A stretch of 64,000 nucleotides of DNA from Takakia lepidozioides (Eukaryota > Streptophyta > Takakiopsida > Takakiales > Takakiaceae), in contig CM060734.1 in the NCBI GenBank assembly GCA_030704615.1, positions 19,840,001 to 19,904,000 of the forward strand, written 5' to 3'. Below, piece by piece: positions 1 to 10,178 of the stretch; position 1 is the first letter of the stretch; each line of letters opens with the position of its first letter. The position numbers and the translations under genes were made by a program. A model generated the notes under the pieces. That model was given only the letters and a program-made list of their open reading frames with translations. It made no database searches and was not told the origin of the DNA.

Positions 1-841
1 ACTCCTCCACAATCGAAACAATTATATGATGGCAGTCTTTTATGTCTTTGCCGAGCCAAGGGACGCTCCAGCAAGAATGCAGATACTCCACTAGCCTTTC
101 CCGTGGCCCGTCCCAATGTGTCATCATACGAGACCACGTTGAGGCTGGCAGAAGAGCAACAGTACTTGAGTACTTGTCTTCAACCGTCTTCTCATAGAAA
201 CGACACCAGAGCTCCAGCATTCTATCTGTGCACTCCGACTCCACCGTCTCAAGTGGCTTCAAGTCCGGAGGCCCGATGGAGCACTCATACTGGGGGTCGC
301 CTTCATAAAAGTGAACCATGCAATTGCTGGCCGCGACATTCCGTCGCAGGGCCGCGGCAAAACGAGAACCCAACCTGCACACAGACCACAACCTTGTGTG
401 AAAACCCATGTACGCAACGGTCTGAGCGGACTGACTCCATTCAACAGACTGCCCATACCGAGCGGATTGAGTGGACTCGCTAGACTCACCAGACCGAGCG
501 GACTGAGCAGACTCACACTTCTGAGCAGACTGGAGTGACCAAACTCAGCAGACTGGGAGGACTACTCACTGATGCATTTCTCGCTGAAGAACCACTTCCT
601 TGTCCGTATCCAATGCCATTTCGCGGTCCTTGTTCATGAAGATAGCGGACTTGCCTTTCTTCGCAGGTTTCTTGGCAACAGAACCCTCCCAAATTTCCTG
701 AGTCTGCTCCACGACAGTCCGCTTCTTCACTCTACTTGTGCCCAGGGATTCGGCGACTACTGTGGCCGGGTTCGATTCAGCAAACTGACGAAGTGATGCA
801 GTCCTGCTTCGCAAGACGACTGTGTCTGCAAGCTTGTTCAC
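1..841 (-). CDS. Unknown protein, two terminal exons visible, runs off the left edge
   Basis: Two minus-strand exons splice cleanly. The upstream exon (about 825 down to 570) encodes a basic stretch with KKPAKKGKSA and ends at ATGCATCA followed by a consensus GTGAGT donor. The intron is 375-569. The downstream exon opens after GTGCAG at 374 and stays open to position 1, with readable protein such as MVHFYEGDPQYECS, MLELWCRFYEK and HSCWSVPWLGKDIKD. The phase fits: CA plus G makes Gln. No domain is recognised. The acceptor of the 825 exon is uncertain. It is probably the 3' part of the gene whose earlier exons lie at 1080-4919. Those exons carry stops, so the locus may be a pseudogene even though these two exons look clean. 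Confidence 0.5.
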
Positions 842-1079
842 ACTTGCAGACCTGTATTGGCAGCCTCACGAGTCGCATGCGTTGAACTAATCCGTGCATC
901 TGTTGGCGTTGTAAGTAAGCCACCTTTTCTGGTTGTGGAGCCAACAACATTGGCGGGTTGTGGAATTGCCTAGGAGGGAAACGGTGTCCTCAAGTCCTGT
1001 AGGTACAAGAGATCCTGTCAATACACAAAAATTGAATATAAATCTGAAATCACAGAGGTGGAAGACGGCAGGGCACAAC

Positions 1080-2452
1080 CTATATGGCGTCATTGGAAGG
1101 AAGCGACTGGGCAAACTGCTCCCTTGCTTGAACGTCAGTCTGTCTGTGCTGCTCAGAGCGGTTAGCCTGGTGCTCAGTCTGCTGTCGAGTCTGGTGGACA
1201 CTCTCGTGTGCGGGGGGAACGGCGTGTTGGCCCTTAGTCTGTCCATGTTCGGCATCGGTCTGGCCAGTCTGGTGCTTAGTCTGCTCGCCGCTCTGGTCAG
1301 TCTGGTGGACAATCTCGTGGGCGGGGCGAACGGCATGTTGGCCCTCCTTCAGAGGATCATGTTCAGCATGAGTCTGCTGCTCACTGTCCTCAGTCTGGTC
1401 AGTCTGCTGCTCAGTCTGCTTTTTGCTCTGGTCAGTCTGCTGTTCAGCCTGGTGGTCACTCTCGTGGTCGGTCTGTTCTTGTAGGGATGAGATCAATCTA
1501 TCAACTTGCAAGTCAACTGTGTCTTCAGGGTCTGATGCAGAAAAAGCTTGACTACCGCCGACATCTAAATTATCCGCGGCAACTACATCGTCTAGTTCTT
1601 CAGTAAGGTCAATGATACGGGGTTGAGTTCCCATATTGCGATCAATCACGTAACAATCATCTATAGCTTTCGCAAGCGAACGAACCAAAACCGGGCTGAG
1701 CTGAATGGAAATAGTTGGCAGGCCATGGGTCACTGGAGAAGAATGGTTTACCGGTGCCCGGCTTATATCCTCAAACGATGCGCCAATATGTGAAGATGGC
1801 CCAGCGGGAAAAGAAGACTCCGTCAATGCACTGATAGAACTCCGCACAAATTCAGAGACAGGGTCCCGTTGAGGCCAGTGCAGCCGACTCTGTTCAACGA
1901 GCTAGGATCCAGACTGGTGGACAGGAAGTGTAGTTGGGACCTCCGAGTCAGTGTGGTCGTGAATCTGCTGGACAGTCTGCAGGGCACTGTCATTGTGGTG
2001 ACTGCTTTCAGTATGCTGGACGGTCTGCTCAATGGTATGCTGCACAGTTTGCTGGTGCACAACCAGGTCATCCGTCTGCAGCCCGGTCTGCTCATTGGTA
2101 TGCTGGACGGTCTGCTTGACAGCGACGTCATCGGTATGCTACACGGTCTGGTGCAGAGGCAGTCCTTCAGTCTGCTCGCCGGTCTGCTCATGAGTCTCCT
2201 CGTCCTCGGTGTGGCCTGTAGTGCGCCCACTCTCCTGGACAGTGGCTGGGATAGTGTTGACAGTCTGCCATGCTCTTTTTGTTGCAGTGGGTCAATCTGC
2301 TGAGCAATGGCATCATTAGCAGTCTGCTGAACGGTGTCATGGAGTCCCTGTAACGCCAGCACAACATCTCGTGCACCTCTGGCAAGGGAATCGAAATCAC
2401 ATTGCACGTGCTCGTCTAAATTGGACATTCCTGAAACAAATGAGTTGGACAA
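1080..2452 (-). pseudogene. Decayed Gln-Thr-rich coding region
   Basis: On the minus strand a long frame reads as repeated Gln-Thr units (EQTGEQTEG, KQTVQHTNEQT, QQTDQTEDSEQQTH). It is encoded largely by CAGAC(T/C) repeats and includes two related segments, GQHAVRPAHE and GQHAVPPAHE. The frame is cut by in-frame TAG codons at 2141-2139 and 1904-1902. It is out of phase with the upstream segment (MSNLDEHVQCDFDSLARG...DPLQQKEHG), which switches frame near 2275. The part from about 1901 to 1080 is open. No known domain is seen. Low-complexity Gln/Thr tracts suggest a disordered region. Either the gene is dead or small introns remove the stops; no good splice pair was found for the second option. 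Confidence 0.5.
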
Positions 2453-3697
2453 AGTGAGTGTGACAGGATGGTGGAAGAAAAGACCATGAACTTCACAACG
2501 GTCCAGAAGAAGTCAGCATTACTTTCTAGGAGGTTGCCAATGAGACCAATATCTTGGATTTGGCGTCCCAAGCATGCTCCATCGAGATGGCGAATCGCTG
2601 GCATGCGGTTTTCAAATGGGGAGCTGCACCAGAGGATTTTGAATACATCCGGTCTGTTCAACACAATATTGATCACTGCTCACTCCATTACCGCAGCAAA
2701 CCATTGCAACGCCTCATCCACAACATTCTTCTTACCCGCATCCGAATCTGAATGAAACAAATACTTCCTCAAACTTTGCAGGTCCTTTACCAATTTACTA
2801 TAATGAACAGAAATTGCCAAACTGCATCCATCGATGGTGAAGGAAAGAATTAGCAATGCGATCAAAGTACTCTTCAGTAATTCCAAGCAAGTGCTTTCCC
2901 CGCACCCCAAAGGTGGGATGTGCCATGGGCATATGTCTGAGTTCCTGAGGCCGTGGGTCATCCATGAGGATTAATTGGACAAGCAGTGGCGGGGCATTTT
3001 GGACCTTCATGGCTGCCAGGGCCACATAATGTGCGCTTTCGAGGACTTCATTCGCTTCTGCCATAGTAAATTCCATGGAATAATGAAAGGGAACAAAAGG
3101 CCACCAGCCGCCCGTGACAATGCGATGGAGCTCATTATACCAATCCACATTGGCATTGACTTCCTCCACCCTCAGACGGGCAAGTGTCAGGTCCACAGCT
3201 TCGGGATCAATGAGTGGCAATGGCGAGCGCCAAACTCCAAAAAGTCCCGTGGTGGTCGTGACAATGAGAGTCTGCTGGCTGGGAGTCCGCTGGACAACAG
3301 TGTGGTGGATGGGCGTCTTCTGGGTGGCAGTCTGCGGGCTGGGAGTCTGCAAAGCAGTCTGCTGGATGAGAGTATGTTGGACGAGAGTCTGGTACATGGG
3401 AGTGTGCTGGAAAAGACTGTGCTGACTGTGAGTCTGGTGGGAAAGAGTCTGCTGGATGCCAGATTGGGTGAGGTCTGTGTCCACCGAGTCTGCAGTGAGT
3501 ATGGTGTTGACCGGGGAGTTGGTGCGTGCTTTGTCTGCAGAGTCCAGTGCTGCTATGGCGTCTGCTGAGCCAGGGTACTTAAACAAGATGTACTCCCGCA
3601 CCCGCTCCACTTCCCGACGCACCGCATTCACTACTAAAGGAGGGTCGGAGCTCACCGTCCGCCAAGCACACAAGGCCTCCCAAATACTGGCTCGTTC
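2416..3697 (-). pseudogene. Unknown protein, middle exons with frameshift and stop
   Basis: An exon opens after ATACCAG at 3697 on the minus strand and reads DERASIWEALCAWRTV, then a helical stretch, a Gln-Thr repeat section (QQTLIQQTALQT type, about 3500-3240), then a globular-looking part with NVDWYNELHRIVTGGWWPF and MAEANEVLESAHYVAL. Near 2800 the frame must shift by one base to continue into VHYSKLVKDLQSLRKYLFHSD. That frame meets an in-frame TGA at 2682-2680, after which the same frame stays open to 2416 (INIVLNRPDVFKILWCSSP). The protein family is not recognised. The frameshift and stop favour a pseudogene; the part before 2800 is a convincing former coding region. Confidence 0.5.
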
Positions 3698-4155
3698 ATC
3701 CTGGTATATGACAGAAAACCCAAAAACTCAGCATCGGACTCACTAGCAGCAGACTCACGAGCAGACTCATGAGCAGACTCACCAGCATCATGGCACAGAA
3801 CAAAGGAACCAGCGGACTACAGGGACTGACGAGCAAGTCCACAAGCAGACTGACGCAGCAGACTGAGCAAGTAGACTGAACCAACAGATTCTATGACAAC
3901 AGACACCAACTGTGGGGACAGACTGGGCATTACCTCGTCATCGTCGTCGACATAGACGTCCTCCTCATCTTCAAGGGAGCTCAACCAATTTTCCTCCGCT
4001 GCTCGGATGGTTCTGCTGAGCTATCCGGACTGGGCGAAACTGTAGAAAAAACGGAAGAAGTCTGGATCGTCCACTGGTGGGCACACCGATGGGAGAAGCC
4101 CAAATGGTATGAGGCGCAATGTGCCAGGATAGACTCCACTGGTAGTCTCTTTCGA

Positions 4156-4919
4156 CTAGACTTCGTCCACGTGAACCCTCGACTGGTCAGGCAAGACAAT
4201 GTCGACGGGAGATGAGACACCTCCCAGACCTGCGAATTCATCATTCCGAATGATGTCTGCAGACGGCTTAGCAGATTGGCTCTCACTCGAAGTACTGATG
4301 GTTTGCGTCTGCTGCGTAGACCGTCTCCCTGGCACAGCCCGTGACACTTCCCGACTGCCTTGGGGACGAGTCTGCTGTTGAGATTTCGCCCTCGCCTCCC
4401 GAGCAGACCTTGCAGCCTTTTCTCTTTCCTTTTTCTGGGCCCCATCACTAAGTTTCCTTTTTCTGGGAGCCATAGGCGATGGCGATGTCAGGTCATGCAT
4501 ATCTTGCATTGAAACATCCGAACCCACCCCATACCGTGCGCGCACCTCCCCCAAAGTGCGGGCCTTTGGGTTTGCGCCACGGAGTCTGGCGGTGGCCGCA
4601 TTCACCACCCTCATTGAACTTTGAACTGGCCACGGCTTGAAGCCAGGTGGGATATAGCGCTTGTTTTTGCAACCCGTGCCAACACAATGGCGGTTTAGCT
4701 GCACTTTGTCCTTCATAATTTCACTATAGAAGGGACAGTGGAGCTTATCCTTCTGCCAGTTGGAGTCTGCAGGCTTGATTGCGCGGAGGTCTAAGAATGC
4801 TTCGACTATTTTCGCAGCATACTCCTCACGTGAGTACCAGTACCTTCGCTCCTTTAGCCTGGACTTGTGCATGAAATGCAACCAGTCTGCTCCACCCTTT
4901 GCACAAGCATCCTCCATGG
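4156..4919 (-). CDS. Unknown protein, basic exon with a Cys/His cluster
   Basis: The exon follows a TTCTGCAG acceptor, and the first in-frame codons read MEDACAKGGADWLHFMH. It holds a possible zinc-binding cluster, LHCPFYSEIMKDK then NRHCVGTGCKNK, followed by a charged region with a likely nuclear localisation signal (PRKRKLSDG) and an Ala/Arg/Lys helix, then QQQT and TQQTQT repeats matching the Gln-Thr motif of the downstream exons. It ends at a TAG near 4156 unless a donor upstream of that is used. The next exon would be the one opening at 3697. It is probably the N-terminal part of the decayed 1-4.9 kb gene. Function unknown. Confidence 0.45.
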
Positions 4920-6499
4920 CTGCAGAATCAGACAAGAGATGCAGCGGCAATGAGCGACAGACAGACTAAGAATAAGAAAATAGAGAAGAGCGGAAAAGAG
5001 AATGGAAAGAAACCAAAGCACAAAGCACAAAGAGGAAAGCTCACCGGGCAACAGGCGACGGTTGTTGCGACGATTCGGTGCTCACGCGACTGTCCGCGCC
5101 TCGAAAACCTAACACGCACAAAGGAAAGCGGGCTCGCACCAATGGGAGGTGGACGGGCCCTAAACGAAACAGTGCGAAAGAAGTCCAGCGGGAAGTGGAC
5201 CCTGCATGTGCGGAGTGACGTGGCGAGATTTCACTGGCGCCCTTTTTTGGCCGCCATCGCATTAAATAGTTGCAGACCCCTCACACGTGCTGGCGGTATG
5301 CCACTGCACGGACAGCCCAGCAGACGGGATGAGTGGACTATCGTCAGTCTGCCGTCGTCGCATTCATTAAGTCCAGCAGACTTACTCCTGATGACAAAGA
5401 CGGCCGAGCAGACCTAATACCATCCACAACAGACTCATATGCCACCGCAAGGACAGACTGACGACTGAGGTTAAGCGGACTGACAAAGAGACTAAGGCGA
5501 GTGCGGATTTTGGTGTAGAGTCTGATGACGTGCCGCGACGTGACTGGGCTCCTTACTGCCGTCGCTGCATTTATTGCGTCCAGCAGACTTAAACCTAATG
5601 ACATAACGGCCGAACAGACCCACAGCAAACAAACTTGCGCAACAACAAACTCGTATGCCACTGCACGGACAGTCCAGCAGACGGAAGGCTCAACAGACTG
5701 ACGAAGAGACTGGCGCAGAGTAATTTGCGCGACAACAGACTGATTTCTAACAGACTAATATCCCAAAAGACAAAGTATCCCCTAGGCGGCCGGGTGATAC
5801 GGGAGTAAACTGTAAACCGCGTCCAGCAGACTTACACGTGATAATAATCACGGCTCAACAGACCCAGCGCAAACAACTTGCGCCACAGTAGACTGTCTTT
5901 GTGACAGTCTAGCTGACTGATATCAGAAGAGACGGACAGACCAGCAGTCCGACGGCTCAGCAGACTCACGACAATGCGGATAATTAAAATGTAGTAGTTA
6001 AACGGACTCATATCCGAAGAGACGGACTTCCAGCTGACCAACGGTTCAACAGATTGACAAGAGAAGAGACTTCGGGGATAAGACGAGAGAAGACATTTCG
6101 GAATTCGGCAGGCAGTGACGGCCCAGTAGTCCAGTGAAGAACAGACTCACGCCACACCATACTTGTATCCTTACAGACCAACAGTCCAGTAGACCAGACT
6201 GATATCCCATTAGAACCACGCTTGGCGTCGCCGTCATGCCGTGGTTGCATTTCATCCGTCTAGCAGACTTGTATATGCCCATACTCATGGCACAACGCAC
6301 TGCTTAGAGAAAGTACTGACAAAGACGCAGTCGAAGAGCCTGTTGATCCACGCGCATTTGCAGTCGTAAGGACCTCGAACATCCACAAGCAACGTGAATC
6401 CACATCTCTCGTGAATCCACATCTCTCAGGCTACGTCTCCTTTCCCATTGTCCAGTTTTCAAGGAGACGGTAGTGGTTGAGATGTGATGTTTCAGGAGG

Positions 6500-6770
6500 T
6501 GCATCTGGATGTTTGAGGACCTTCGGACTGGATCCTGTTCTGTTCACACTCTCCGCAGTTCCCAGACATGTGGTGGCAGAGACGTCCTCCCCTGAACAGT
6601 ATCATCGGTGGACATAAATTCTGCAATGTATACACGCCCCCACGTGCATATGCTTCCGCGATTTCCGCTATCGTGTTACCAATGGTTTCATGCTCCATAC
6701 GAAGGAGCTCGGACTCGGAGACACACCACAAACCGTAAACGCATGCAATTTTTCCACATATCGTCCTAAA
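6500..6770 (-). CDS. Candidate upstream exon, unknown product
   Basis: A minus-strand frame opens after a TTTTTTAG acceptor and reads GKIACVYGLWCVSESELL, MEHETIGNTIAEIAEAYA and LCPPMILFRGGRLCHHMS without a stop. It could be an early exon of the unknown gene at 1-4.9 kb, which has the same strand. The link is inferred only from strand and position, and 4.95-6.5 kb between them shows no convincing coding sequence. Confidence 0.25.
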
Positions 6771-7159
6771 AAATAAGCACGTCAGCACAAAACGAAGGCG
6801 AAAATAGTGGAAGTATATGCACGATGGTGGCTGTAGAGCCCCGCCAGCCCTCTCATGTTCAGGCATACCCTTCATCGTCATTAAAATCGCCATAAACAAG
6901 AACAACAGCCGCATGCGTGCAAAGTCACCTCCGCAACATTGGACAACAAAGAGCCGCAAGAACGAGACAACAAGAACGAGTGGGCGAGTTCGTGGCAGGG
7001 TGTTACGATCTTCCATGCCCTAAACATGGATGGCGCGGATGGGTTTCTCAGAATAGACGATCCAGATCCTTCGGCCGGCGCGCATTGGCAGACTGGGGGC
7101 AGCAGACGGGCACAACGGACTGGCGTGATTTAAAAGAGTGACGAGGGCAAGACTGTTAA

Positions 7160-7400
7160 GTTAATAGACTTTTTATTTGGGGACCTTGGTTGGTAGTACG
7201 GCAGACTGGCGGTTTGGCGGACTGAGGGGAACTGGACTCACGGGCAGCGGATTGGCGGGCGGACTGGGGGCGCGGCGGAGTGCGGGCGGGGCTGGTGGGG
7301 CCGCGGCAGCAAGTGGGCGACCGCGCGCAGCCGCCCGGGGGGGGGGGGGGGGAGAGCCGGGCGTCCGTGCGCGGGGCCCACCGATGAGCTCGCGTGCGCC
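7160..7400. repeat. GC-rich low-complexity stretch with a 16-G run
   Basis: Guanine-rich DNA built from GGCGGACTGG-like words, with an uninterrupted run of 16 G at 7337-7352. The short frames here are composition artefacts. Confidence 0.6.
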
Positions 7401-7519
7401 ATAACGTCCCAATTATTGTAAAATGAGAGGCAACCATGAATCACCAATATTACATATTGATCCAAACAATTAAGTTTAGTTCATTTATTAACTTTGATTT
7501 TTTATATTTTTAATTTTGG

Positions 7520-7790
7520 CTTATTTTATTCGCTGAGGCCTATCCCCGAAAAGGGGCAGTAGCCGCAAGGCGAAGTGGCTTTTACTTACGACGGCTTCAT
7601 CCGGAGTCTTCTCTCTCTCTTCGCTGAGGCCTAGGCGGCTCAAGTTGCCCACCCGAGTGGCTGAAACTGCTGACCTAAGCTGCTCAAGTGTTGGGCACTT
7701 GAGTAGGTGAAGTTGTTGACCTAAGCGGCTCAAGTGACTAAAGTTACCAACCTGAGCAGCTCAAGTTGCCAACTTCAATTTTTTATTTTA
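7520..7790. repeat. Imperfect GGCTCAAGT repeats, then AT-rich DNA
   Basis: Words such as GCGGCTCAAGTTGCC, CTGCTCAAGTG and GCAGCTCAAGTTGCC recur about every 30-50 bases. From 7790 to 8170 the sequence is AT-rich with no gene signal. Confidence 0.5.
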
Positions 7791-8189
7791 TTTATTTAAA
7801 TTTAAATTTATGAACTGTTTTTGTTTGAGTTATATGTTGTATGGTTCAATTTTGTACTTTACAAAGTGGAATTTCAAACCTGATTTCGTTTGTAATTTGC
7901 CGATTCGGGTTTTAATGTTGATCTTATGTTCAGTTTTAAATTTCAACTAATATTTTAGATTTTCTTTTATGTCATGTTCTTAATGAAATGATATTTAGTT
8001 TATTCGTGTTCTTTTTTGGTTTTATTTTGTTCAGTTATGTTTTACATTTCAATACTCGTCCAACTTTATTGGTTCCAATGGTTTTAGTGTTTCAATGTCA
8101 ACTAGATTTTTATATTTTTAGATGTTTATTTTTATTTCTATCATAAACCGTAGAAAATGAATTTGAAAGCTCAATTGTGGGTACTAAAT

Positions 8190-8350
8190 AGTGTTGGCCG
8201 GTTAACCGACTGGACCCCAATTAACTGCCGGTTCCGGTTTCGGTTGCGTTTATAAGGAACCGGACCGGAATCTTACCGACTCCTACAGAACCGGACCTGG
8301 AACTGAAACAGGCCGATAGGGATCAGCGCAGAACGGGAACTGCAGGTTCC
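8190..8350. repeat. CCGGTTCCGG-rich repeat
   Basis: Dense repeats of CCGGTT and ACCGGACCGGAA words in both orientations, as often seen near transposon ends. No terminal repeats or target duplication could be defined. Confidence 0.4.
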
Positions 8351-8419
8351 TGCTGCTTGGAGTCACACTTGCGAGAGTTGGCTATTGGGGATAAGAAGAG
8401 GTTCCAATTCCGGTTCTTG

Positions 8420-9830
8420 GATCTTCCCAAAACCCTTGGTGGGCACTTGGCATAACATGGCGTAACCCCTAGGGTATGTTGGCCTATGACCGTTCAAATA
8501 ACGATGGTGAAAAATCTAGCGGTGAATTTTTGGGCATTTCAATCTCAGGTAAATTTCATAAGGTGTCCCACATAAGGGGCAACCTACAAACTTGGAACTA
8601 TTTGATTTCATGAATCCTACACAAAATTGTAGGGTTTCAAAGTCGAACCAATTAGAATGCTTGTATACACCAAGAGCCCTAAGACCATCACACTTTTTGG
8701 GGGTTATATCAAATGATTGTTTGCCAAGCGACAAAAATGGACAGTCTTGGGACCAGCACTGCATGGTCATAGGTACTAACAGAAGCGTTAATGGGGTGTT
8801 CGGTCATAGACGCCTGTTGGGTCATAGGCCCACTTGGTGGACACCCATGGCAATTACCTCTTTAATTTTCTCAAGCTCTATGAGATCCTAGGTGCAATCC
8901 TTCAGTGCCATGAGATCCTGGGTTCAACCTTCAGCGGCGCCTTAGATCATGGGTTCAATCTTCTGAACGCTACCCACATTCACAATTTTCCCTTTCCCTT
9001 GAGCAGCCATGTACAGCGTCACTGTCTGGATAATACCGGACCTGTAAAACCACCATTTCACGACTGTTATAGTCCTGCTATTCACTCTCTACGAGAGTCG
9101 AATTGCATTGAAATTGCTTCGCAGACATAGAGCTCCCCTGGAAGGCCCCCAAGCTACTTGAACAATGGACACCGCAGACGTCCTACCTTGAAAAGTAGAA
9201 CTAAATCTCTTCACAAACGGGAAAGTTGTTGTTTCATCAATCGCTGGGGATAAGTGTTCGAGTGACATTCGAGTGAGAGGTCATCAGCTTGTAGTGGTGG
9301 ATATATGACATGTGCCAGTAAAATGTATATTTGATGCAGTGTCCGATGAGATCAGTGGATTGCGATCCCACGACCAAACGGAGGCATTCATGAAAGGTAG
9401 GAAAGTCTGGATATTTGTACACATGCAGTCTATGTTAAGTCTTCGTCTACACAGAATTTCAGTGACTCTGAGATGTAAGGTGATTACATCATAAGATTCC
9501 CGTACGTATTCCTTGTGTGTGTGATCTAGAGCGAGAGATCATACCGAAGAGGTTGGTCTCGAATGTCCTCTCCATGAGATATAAGCGAACTTCTGGTGCC
9601 ACAACAGCCATGCCAGCATTGTCGACAAGAATGTTAAGGCGTCAAATTTTGAAATGACGCTCGCCACAGCCTCTTTAACATGGTCGCCAGGTAGTACCCT
9701 ATTTCCCCCTCCGAGCAGCCCGTGATGAGCACCACTCTATCTCTCCTCCCTGTTATCCCAGGTCCACCTCCCACCCTTGCCTTTACAACCCCTATACAAT
9801 ATGCACACAGTATGTCACACCTCCTGAAAC
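8420..9830. other. No gene seen
   Basis: Unique-looking intergenic DNA. Short frames on both strands lack splice sites, composition bias or recognisable motifs. Confidence 0.5.
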
Positions 9831-9842
9831 CCAACAAGCACC

Positions 9843-9847
<5 letters not shown>

Positions 9848-9879
<32 letters not shown>
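9848..9879. repeat. GA dinucleotide microsatellite
   Basis: About 15 consecutive GA repeats, roughly 300 bases upstream of the ML-domain gene start. Confidence 0.9.
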
Positions 9880-9882
<3 letters not shown>

Positions 9883-10178
9883 TGTATATATGTACATAAA
9901 TCTTCCACAAGAATCGACCACACAGGCAAAGCATCCGAGGCACAGCAGACACGAAGACAAACATTGCCCCCGCGAGATCGTGCTGGCGATCTCGAGTTCC
10001 CACGAGATCGTGCGGGCGAAACTGGCTTAATTTCGTGGCTATACTATCTGCAAGAAAAAATCAGATAATAATAAATGACAATGATAGTATACTGTTAGTA
10101 TCGGGTCTTCTCTCTCCTGACGCCAACCGAAACTACAGTCTCGTTTTGTGAGGGGGGGGTCTGTGGAAGTCGGTAGCT

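Larger units (their letters stand above)
430..7160. repeat. Swarm of short CAGACT/AGTCTG motifs
   Basis: The six-mer CAGACT, usually within (A/G)GCAGACT or GCGGACT, recurs very many times at irregular 8-40 base spacing. Orientation changes by block: plus at about 430-560, minus at 1130-1490, 1930-2330 and 3240-3500, plus at 3720-3900 and 5280-7160. The minus blocks coincide with the minus-strand coding segments, where CAG ACT gives Gln-Thr. The plus blocks lie in the intron at 375-569, in the gap between exons near 3.7-3.9 kb, and in the 5' flank. It is not a regular tandem array. Confidence 0.7.

Noticed and set aside
933-1484. Plus-strand frame rich in Leu-Ser-Leu, looking like membrane repeats
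   Set aside because: It is the reverse reading of the Gln-Thr repeat on the minus strand; AGTCTG read in another frame gives the Leu/Ser pattern.
8516-8770. Minus-strand frame with a Cys-rich end
   Set aside because: Short, without start context, splice signals or a recognisable pattern.
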